Both the position numbers and the translations under genes were made by a program. The notes beneath the pieces were generated by a model. It had not been told where the DNA came from. It ran no database searches and saw nothing but the letters and a program-made list of their open reading frames with translations. Positions 4,492 to 9,063 of a stretch of DNA of 9,063 nt are shown piece after piece. This stretch comes from an uncultured Clostridia bacterium (GTDB lineage: Bacteria; Bacillota_A; Clostridia; TANB77; CAG-508). Position 1 is the first letter of the stretch. Each line of letters begins with the position of its first letter. Location of the stretch: NCBI GenBank assembly GCA_947628465.1, contig CANQZZ010000051.1:1-9063 (forward strand), given 5' to 3'.

Positions 4492-4520
4492 TATATTACT
4501 AGTATATTACTAGTATATTC
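4492..4520. repeat. 11-bp tandem repeat, 2.6 copies, upstream of the tRNA promoter
   Basis: TATATTACTAG occurs at 4492-4502 and 4503-4513, followed by a partial copy TATATTC at 4514-4520. It starts about 22 bp upstream of the tRNA -35 box. The period equals about one helical turn. The rest of the 4417-4635 gene-free stretch holds only this repeat, the tRNA promoter and the muramidase terminator. Confidence 0.7.
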
Positions 4521-4591
4521 CATATTTTTTATTTTATTCCAACTTTTAATAACTATCCATGAAGTGGTTTTTTCAAGCTAAAAGCACCAAC

Positions 4592-4625
4592 AAAAAGAAG
4601 CAAAATACTAATATTCCGCTTCTTT
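4592..4625 (-). terminator. Intrinsic terminator of the GH25 muramidase gene
   Basis: A 14-bp stem (4594-4607 with 4612-4625, two G-T wobbles in the - strand RNA) closes a TTAG loop, starting 11 bp past the stop codon. In the - direction the lower stem ends in TTCTTT and is followed by TTG, giving a short U-rich tail. No T-run follows on the + strand, so it acts leftward. Confidence 0.8.
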
Positions 4626-4635
4626 CCTGCACTTT

Positions 4636-5697
4636 CTATCTATTATTTATTATAGGAATCCTCAAAGTCTCTCCTACAAAAATCAAATTTGGATTCTTAA
4701 TGTCATTTAACTCTACAATACGTTCTACTGATACATCAAATTTCCTTGCAATTTGACTCAACGTATTTCCCCTTTTTACAACGTACAATAAATGACTAGT
4801 ATCATGTATCTCTTTATCAAAAGTCGGTACCTTTAGTCTTTCCCCTACAAAAATTAAATTTGGATTTTTTATATCATTAATTTTGGCTAAATATTCATAA
4901 GATGTATTATATCTTATAGCTATCTGACTTAACGTTTCTCCTCTCTTTACTGTAATATCTTCAAATCTTTGATTCGGCTCCTTTGTTGTATCAGTGGGAA
5001 TTTTTGTTGTGTCATTTAATAATATTCCATCTGTAAAATAGTCTTTGTCAACATTTCCTTCGATTCCATTTACTCTACCTATATCAGAATATTGAAATCC
5101 TACCCATGTAGACCATTTGCCATTATTTGCTGGCTCGCTTACAAAGTAATCAGCAACCCATATTGCGTAATCTCTTGCGAGCTCTTCATCAAACGTTTCT
5201 GCAGCATTAAATGCATCACTATAAATTACACATTCTTTACCACTTAAGTTTGATACTGTTTCTAAAAATACTTTAGAAATTTCATTGATTTCAGCTTTGC
5301 TTAAATCTCCAAACACCTCAAAGTCCATGGCAAGCTTGCAATCTGGACTAGTTCCTTTTATATTAGATACAAAAAACTCCGCTTCTTCCCTTGCTTCTTC
5401 AACTGTTCTTGCAGTCACATAGTGATAAAATCCCGTTTTTAATCCATTCTCTCGTGCTCCCTCATAATTCTCCCTAAAGTTCGGATCAATATAATTGGTT
5501 CCCTCACTTGCTCTTATATATACTATATCTATTCCATCTTTTGCTACTTTGCTAAAATCAATTTGCCCTTGCCACTGACTTACATCAATTCCATTATATA
5601 GTTTTTCATTAGATGGTGGAAAAGCAAATACAGGGCATGCAATAATTGATATCATAATAGCTAAAATCAACATGCTAATTAATACTCTACTTTTCAT
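4636..5697 (-). CDS. Secreted GH25 muramidase (lysozyme) with two LysM repeats
   Basis: The 353-aa protein cleaves the MurNAc-GlcNAc bond of peptidoglycan outside the cell. Residues 1-25 are an export signal (MKSR, then a hydrophobic run). Residues about 34-225 are a GH25 domain with catalytic-site residues Asp38 (GIDVSQWQG), Asp125 and Glu127 (AMDFEV) and the C-terminal aspartate near Asp217 (GNVDKDYF). LysM repeats that bind peptidoglycan lie at about 247-291 and 303-348, joined to the enzyme by a Thr/Pro linker. The two LysM units share the 13-residue string NDIKNPNLIFVGE, a recent duplication. IIAC at 18-21 fits a lipobox, so the protein could be anchored as a lipoprotein rather than cut after Ala25. 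The start has a GGAGGAGG site at 5703-5710. It lies outside the element's integrase end, is transcribed alone, ends in a good terminator, and is more likely a cell-wall remodelling enzyme than a phage lysin. Confidence 0.95.
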   Translation of the reverse strand: MKSRVLISMLILAIMISIIACPVFAFPPSNEKLYNGIDVSQWQGQIDFSKVAKDGIDIVYIRASEGTNYIDPNFRENYEGARENGLKTGFYHYVTARTVEEAREEAEFFVSNIKGTSPDCKLAMDFEVFGDLSKAEINEISKVFLETVSNLSGKECVIYSDAFNAAETFDEELARDYAIWVADYFVSEPANNGKWSTWVGFQYSDIGRVNGIEGNVDKDYFTDGILLNDTTKIPTDTTKEPNQRFEDITVKRGETLSQIAIRYNTSYEYLAKINDIKNPNLIFVGERLKVPTFDKEIHDTSHLLYVVKRGNTLSQIARKFDVSVERIVELNDIKNPNLIFVGETLRIPIINNR

Positions 5698-5747
5698 ATT
5701 TACCTCCTCCTAAATTTTATGTATGATTTTTTACTTTATGCCATACA

Positions 5748-5776
5748 TTGAATAACTTTCCAAAATATGTTATTAT
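5748..5776 (+). promoter_or_regulatory. Promoter of the mscS-radical SAM operon
   Basis: TTGAAT (5748-5753) and an extended TGtTATTAT -10 (5768-5776) are separated by 17 bp, 17 bp before the GTG start. The divergent muramidase gene begins at 5697; I see no clear promoter for it in the shared 95-bp gap. Confidence 0.65.
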
Positions 5777-5792
5777 TAAAAAGGTGATAAAT

Positions 5793-6860
5793 GTGGAACT
5801 AATAAACAAAATATTGAATGTATTTAAAAATTTATCTATTGAAAATATTGTAGATATTGGAATAGGACTAGCAATAATTGTAATTTTTAAAATATTTAGC
5901 TCTTTTCTTGCATATATCATAATAAAGATGTTTAAGTTTAGAGTTAAAGATAAAAAGAAAATTAAAGAAAATGGATTTTATAAGCCACTAAAAACTTTCT
6001 TTGTACTACTAGGTGTGTACATTGGAGCAATGTGCTTAAAACTTCCTGAAGATATTTTTAGTATTGTAACTAAAATATTTAAAATTTGTATCATACTACT
6101 TACTGCAACTGGTTTTGCTAACTTGTTTAATTCAACTTCTGAAACATTTAGTAAAATCAAAGAAAAGCTTCATATGGATGGTTCAGATACTACAATAAAC
6201 TTTTTTGGTAAGATTGCTAAAACTCTAATATACATTATGGCTATATTCATTGTAATTGCTGAGCTTGGATATGATTTAAGTGGTTTGGTTACAGGTCTTG
6301 GAATAGGAAGTGTTGTAATTGCACTTGCTGCGCAAGATGTTGCAAAAAGTTTTCTTGCAGGATTAGCTATAATTTCAGATAGACCTTTTGATATTGGTGA
6401 TTATATCGAAGTTGACAAATATACAGGAACTGTTGAAGATATAACTTTTAGAACTACTAGAATAAGAGATGCAAATAATCAAATAGTTATAATTCCAAAT
6501 AGTCTTCTTACAACAGCATCTATCATAAATACTACAAAAAGAGAAAAAAGAAGATATAACATGCTTCTAACTTTAGAGCTTGATACTCCTCTTGAAAAAG
6601 TTTCTGCTTTAACAGAAAAAATAAAATTTGCGTTAAATGCAAATGAACATGTTATTAAAGAAGATACTATTAGGGTGTTTTTTGATACTATTTCAAATGA
6701 TGGAATAGAGATAACCATTAACTTTTATACCGATATAATAGACTATAACGAATTTTTACAATTTAAAGAAGAAATAAATTATATATTATTAGGATTGGTA
6801 AATCAAGCAAATATTGAGCTTGCATATCCATCTCAATCAATATACTTAAAAGGAAATTAA
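5793..6860 (+). CDS. MscS-family small-conductance mechanosensitive ion channel
   Basis: The 355-aa membrane protein opens under membrane tension to release solutes during osmotic downshock. I start it at GTG 5793, with AAGGTG at 5781-5786 6 nt away; the longer frame from TTG 5748 would begin inside the -35 box. Hydrophobic helices lie at about 17-46, 66-84, 90-112 and 136-157, then the conserved pore helix at about 161-192 (GLVTGLGIGSVVIALAAQDV, then AKSFLAG). The MscS beta domain follows (DRPFDIGDYIEV at about 196-207; TTRIRDANNQIVIIPNS near 221-237), and an alpha/beta C-terminal domain reaches about 350. With four helices before the pore helix it is longer than E. coli MscS and closer to the YnaI/YkuT type. 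The radical SAM gene starts 1 bp after its stop, so the two form an operon. Confidence 0.93.
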   Translation: MELINKILNVFKNLSIENIVDIGIGLAIIVIFKIFSSFLAYIIIKMFKFRVKDKKKIKENGFYKPLKTFFVLLGVYIGAMCLKLPEDIFSIVTKIFKICIILLTATGFANLFNSTSETFSKIKEKLHMDGSDTTINFFGKIAKTLIYIMAIFIVIAELGYDLSGLVTGLGIGSVVIALAAQDVAKSFLAGLAIISDRPFDIGDYIEVDKYTGTVEDITFRTTRIRDANNQIVIIPNSLLTTASIINTTKREKRRYNMLLTLELDTPLEKVSALTEKIKFALNANEHVIKEDTIRVFFDTISNDGIEITINFYTDIIDYNEFLQFKEEINYILLGLVNQANIELAYPSQSIYLKGN

Positions 6861-6861
6861 T

Positions 6862-7746
6862 ATGTTAGATAAATGTACTTTATGCCCACATAATTGCAAA
6901 GTTAATAGATTAGAAGGTTTTAAGGGAAGGTGCAAGTGTGATAATAAATTAAAGATAGCACTTGCATCTCTTCACATGTTTGAAGAACCTTGTATTAGTG
7001 GCAAAAATGGCTCTGGTACAGTTTTCTTTTCTAATTGCAATCTTAATTGCATATATTGCCAAAATTATGAAATTAGTAATTTAGGTAAAGGAAAAGAAAT
7101 ATCCATTGAACATCTAGCTGATATTTTTTTAAAGCAACAAGAAAAAGGTGCTCATAATATTAATTTAGTAACTCCTACAATGTATGTATATCAAATTATT
7201 GAGTCAATAAAAATCGCTAAATCAAAGGGCTTACACATCCCGATTATTTATAATTCAAATGGATACGAAAATATCGATACTATTAAATTATTAGATGGAT
7301 ATATTGATGTTTATCTTCCTGATTTAAAATATTATTCAAATGAGCTTTCAAAAAAATATTCTAATGTTGATAATTATTTCGAAATTGCAACAAATGCTAT
7401 AAAAGAAATGTACTTACAAGTTGGACAGGCTAGTTTTTCTGAAGATGGCTTAATTGAAAAGGGTGTTATTGTAAGACATCTAGTACTTCCAAATCATATT
7501 CAAAATACTAAAAATATTTTAAAATGGATTTCTATTAATATGCCTGATGTTTATGTGAGTGTGATGGCTCAGTATTTCCCAACATATAAGGCAAAAGAGG
7601 ATAATTTAATTAATAGAAAATTAAATAAAAAGGAATATAAAGAAGTTTTTAACTACTTATATTCCCTAAATTTAAAAAATGGATATATTCAAGAACTAGG
7701 CAATCATGAAGAAGAATATGTTCCTGATTTTGATTTGAGTGAATAA
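6862..7746 (+). CDS. PflX-like radical SAM protein (COG1313), function unassigned
   Basis: This 294-aa protein has the radical SAM signature C59-x3-C63-x2-C66 (SNCNLNCIYCQN), which holds a 4Fe-4S cluster that splits S-adenosylmethionine. The N-terminus carries further cysteines (CTLCPHNC at 5-12 and GRCKC at 22-26) that could bind another metal or cluster. Conserved blocks KGAHNINLVTPTMY (about 95-108), YNSNGYE (about 130-136) and DVYLPDLKYY (about 149-158) match the PflX/COG1313 family, related to pyruvate formate-lyase activating enzymes. It lacks a paired glycyl-radical enzyme next door, and the family's substrate is not established, so activase function should not be assumed. The ATG follows the mscS stop by 1 bp, with AAAAGG at 6848-6853 upstream. 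It converges with the leftward membrane-protein gene, and no terminator is evident between them. Confidence 0.88.
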   Translation: MLDKCTLCPHNCKVNRLEGFKGRCKCDNKLKIALASLHMFEEPCISGKNGSGTVFFSNCNLNCIYCQNYEISNLGKGKEISIEHLADIFLKQQEKGAHNINLVTPTMYVYQIIESIKIAKSKGLHIPIIYNSNGYENIDTIKLLDGYIDVYLPDLKYYSNELSKKYSNVDNYFEIATNAIKEMYLQVGQASFSEDGLIEKGVIVRHLVLPNHIQNTKNILKWISINMPDVYVSVMAQYFPTYKAKEDNLINRKLNKKEYKEVFNYLYSLNLKNGYIQELGNHEEEYVPDFDLSE

Positions 7747-7747
7747 T

Positions 7748-8458
7748 TTATTTTATTATATCTATAATTTCTTTGTTTTTATCTTTTAGGCTAACTATAT
7801 ATATTGCAATCATAGTTATTACAAACGTTACTGCATATATAATTAAGCTAAATTTCCAATTTCCATTTGATATATTTGCACCTACCATAGTTGATGTTAT
7901 TACTGATGGAAATCTTACAAATGTTGAAATAAATATAAATCTTATCGGTTTTATAGGAAGAAGTCCGCCTATATATACTAATAAATCTTTTGGTGTTCCA
8001 GGTAATAAAAATAATATAGCTAATATTATTTCTAATTTTCTTTCCTTATTTAATGCTTTATTTTTCGTTATTTTGTCGACTTTTTCTTTTTCAAAAAAGT
8101 TATATACATATTTATGACCTAATTTTCTAACTGTAAAAAATATTATTGTTGTTGTTATAAATACAGATATTGTAATAAATATGCATCCTCCCCATGGACC
8201 ATAACACAATCCTGCTAGTACTTCAAATGGCTCTCCTGGTAAAACTACTAAAAGGGTTTGAAGTAATTGAAGTCCAAATAATAGTAATATACCTTTAAAT
8301 CCCATACTGTCTATTTTTCCTTTAAATGCTATTTGTCCTTCTTTTGTTGATAAGTGTTTCATAAATGGCGCTAATCTCCATAGAAATGCTGCAATTATTA
8401 TGACAATTACTACTGCTATTATCATTCTTATTGTTTTAATTTGTCTGTTTTTATCCAT
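7748..8458 (-). CDS. TVP38/TMEM64 (DedA/VTT-type) membrane protein
   Basis: The 236-aa polytopic protein has hydrophobic helices at about 11-30, 56-75, 90-110, 143-160, 172-195 and 203-223. The VTT-domain marks are visible: LPGEPFEVLAGLCYGPWGG (73-91), a Gly/Pro-rich re-entrant segment, and its mirror LPGTPKDLLVYIGGLLPIK (152-170), followed by FVRFPSVITSTMVGAN. DedA-superfamily proteins with this fold include transporters that flip undecaprenyl phosphate or phospholipids; the substrate of this one is unknown. ATG 8456-8458 has AAGAGGG at 8466-8472, 7 nt away. It has its own promoter (8488-8516) and is transcribed alone. Its stop is 1 bp from the stop of the convergent radical SAM gene, so the two transcripts may overlap. 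Confidence 0.9.
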   Translation of the reverse strand: MDKNRQIKTIRMIIAVVIVIIIAAFLWRLAPFMKHLSTKEGQIAFKGKIDSMGFKGILLLFGLQLLQTLLVVLPGEPFEVLAGLCYGPWGGCIFITISVFITTTIIFFTVRKLGHKYVYNFFEKEKVDKITKNKALNKERKLEIILAILFLLPGTPKDLLVYIGGLLPIKPIRFIFISTFVRFPSVITSTMVGANISNGNWKFSLIIYAVTFVITMIAIYIVSLKDKNKEIIDIIK

Positions 8459-8487
8459 TTTTGTTCCCTCTTATATAATTTACTACA

Positions 8488-8516
8488 AGTTTAGCATTTT
8501 GGTTAATAAAAGTCAA
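8488..8516 (-). promoter_or_regulatory. Promoter of the TVP38-type gene
   Basis: On the - strand TTGACT (8516-8511) is followed after 17 bp by TAAACT (8493-8488), with TGc just before it making an extended -10. Its -35 box abuts that of the divergent trmL promoter. Confidence 0.75.
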
Positions 8517-8545
8517 TTATAATTTTTTCCATTATATGATATAAT
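8517..8545 (+). promoter_or_regulatory. Promoter of the trmL-like gene
   Basis: An extended consensus -10, TGaTATAAT, lies at 8537-8545. The -35 at 17 bp is TTATAA (8517-8522), four of six matches. The start codon is 24 bp downstream. Confidence 0.7.
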
Positions 8546-8569
8546 GTTTAAGAGGAGATGAATATCAAT

Positions 8570-9063
8570 ATGAATTTAAATATAGTGCTTGTTGAGCCAG
8601 AAATTCCACAAAATACAGGAAATATTGCAAGAACTTGTGCTGCAATTGGTGCAAAGTTGCATTTAGTAAAACCACTAGGTTTTGAAATATCTGATAAATA
8701 TTTAAAAAGAGCTGGCCTTGATTATTGGGATAAATTAGAAATTGAAGAACATGAATCTTTAAATGATTTTTTAACTAAGTATCCTCCTGAAAATAACAAT
8801 ATGTTTTTTGTAACTACAAAAGGAAAACATTGTTATTCAGATGTTGATTATTCTAAATTTGATGATGTTTTTCTTTTATTTGGTAAAGAAACAAAAGGTC
8901 TTCCTGAAGATTTATTAAAAAAATATATAGATAATGCAATTAGAATTCCTATGAGAAGAACACTTCGTTCACTTAATTTATCTAATTCTGTTGCAATACT
9001 TGCTTATGAAGTTTTAAGACAAGTAAATTTTAACGGATTAGAAGAAATTAGTCAGTATTTTGA
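8570..9063 (+). CDS. trmL: tRNA (cytidine/uridine-34-2'-O)-methyltransferase, TrmL type (3' end cut off)
   Basis: A SpoU-family methyltransferase, predicted to methylate the ribose of the wobble base (position 34) of tRNA-Leu species using S-adenosylmethionine. 164 codons are visible and the frame is still open at the right edge; the family is usually about 150-165 aa, so little is missing. The three SPOUT motifs are present: motif 1 PQNTGNIART (13-22), motif 2 LLFGKETKGLP (102-112) and motif 3 IPMRRTLRSLNLSNSVAI (126-143), whose Ser/Asn residues form the trefoil-knot cofactor site. MNLNIVLVEPEIPQNTG is the standard N-terminus. ATG 8570 has AGGAG at 8553-8557 with a long 12-nt spacer; an in-frame ATG at 8558 abuts that site and would add four residues, so the start is slightly uncertain. 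It diverges from the TVP38-type gene. Confidence 0.92.
   Translation, partial: MNLNIVLVEPEIPQNTGNIARTCAAIGAKLHLVKPLGFEISDKYLKRAGLDYWDKLEIEEHESLNDFLTKYPPENNNMFFVTTKGKHCYSDVDYSKFDDVFLLFGKETKGLPEDLLKKYIDNAIRIPMRRTLRSLNLSNSVAILAYEVLRQVNFNGLEEISQYF

Noticed and set aside
4559..4756. Rightward 65-aa frame
   Set aside because: It covers the muramidase terminator and the antisense of its LysM repeat; no start signal.
5717..6718. Leftward frames of 67, 60 and 79 aa
   Set aside because: They are antisense shadows of the MscS gene and its promoter without ribosome sites.
7773..8117. Rightward 114-aa frame
   Set aside because: It mirrors the TVP38-type gene, whose VTT motifs, ribosome site and promoter are all clear.

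Overview
The window is very AT-rich with strong AGGAGG-type ribosome binding sites, TTGACA/TATAAT promoters, a LysM-GH25 muramidase with a Gram-positive export signal, and an MscS/PflX-like gene pair. This points to a low-GC Bacillota, most likely a Clostridia-type anaerobe; I cannot name a genus. Only the right end of an integrated element and about 4.7 kb of flanking chromosome are present.

Region 1-4340 is the integrase end of a temperate-phage-like element. A leftward early operon runs from about 2330 off the left edge. It encodes a Cro-like HTH protein, an excisionase-type HTH protein whose reading frame is broken by one base, several very small proteins (two of them single-helix membrane proteins of 45 and 41 aa), a coiled-coil protein, a Siphovirus Gp157-family protein, and the first 21 codons of a P-loop ATPase. 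A lone rightward gene for a 64-aa membrane protein sits inside this operon. Rightward from the control region lie a LexA/CI-type S24 repressor and a tyrosine integrase, joined by a TAATG stop/start overlap. The divergent control region (2270-2450) holds an almost ideal leftward promoter with two palindromes on it, plus repeated GAACTT half-sites. A second leftward promoter in front of the excisionase gene has the same layout.

Region 4261-4416 is the element/chromosome junction. Behind the integrase come a 10-bp direct repeat that looks like arm-type integrase sites, a bidirectional terminator, and an intact initiator tRNA-fMet gene whose 3' end faces the integrase. The element therefore appears integrated in the 3' end of tRNA-fMet, and the other att copy should lie left of the window.

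Region 4417-9063 is ordinary chromosome: the tRNA promoter, an 11-bp tandem repeat, an exported GH25 muramidase with two LysM repeats (leftward), an MscS-family channel followed at 1 bp by a PflX-like radical SAM protein (rightward), a TVP38/DedA-type membrane protein (leftward), and the start of a TrmL-type tRNA 2'-O-methyltransferase cut by the right edge.

I do not see a complete novel defence or metabolic system. The points most worth checking are the +1 frameshift in the excisionase gene, the duplicated promoter-operator modules, the convergent pair of tiny membrane-protein genes, and the putative integrase arm sites.
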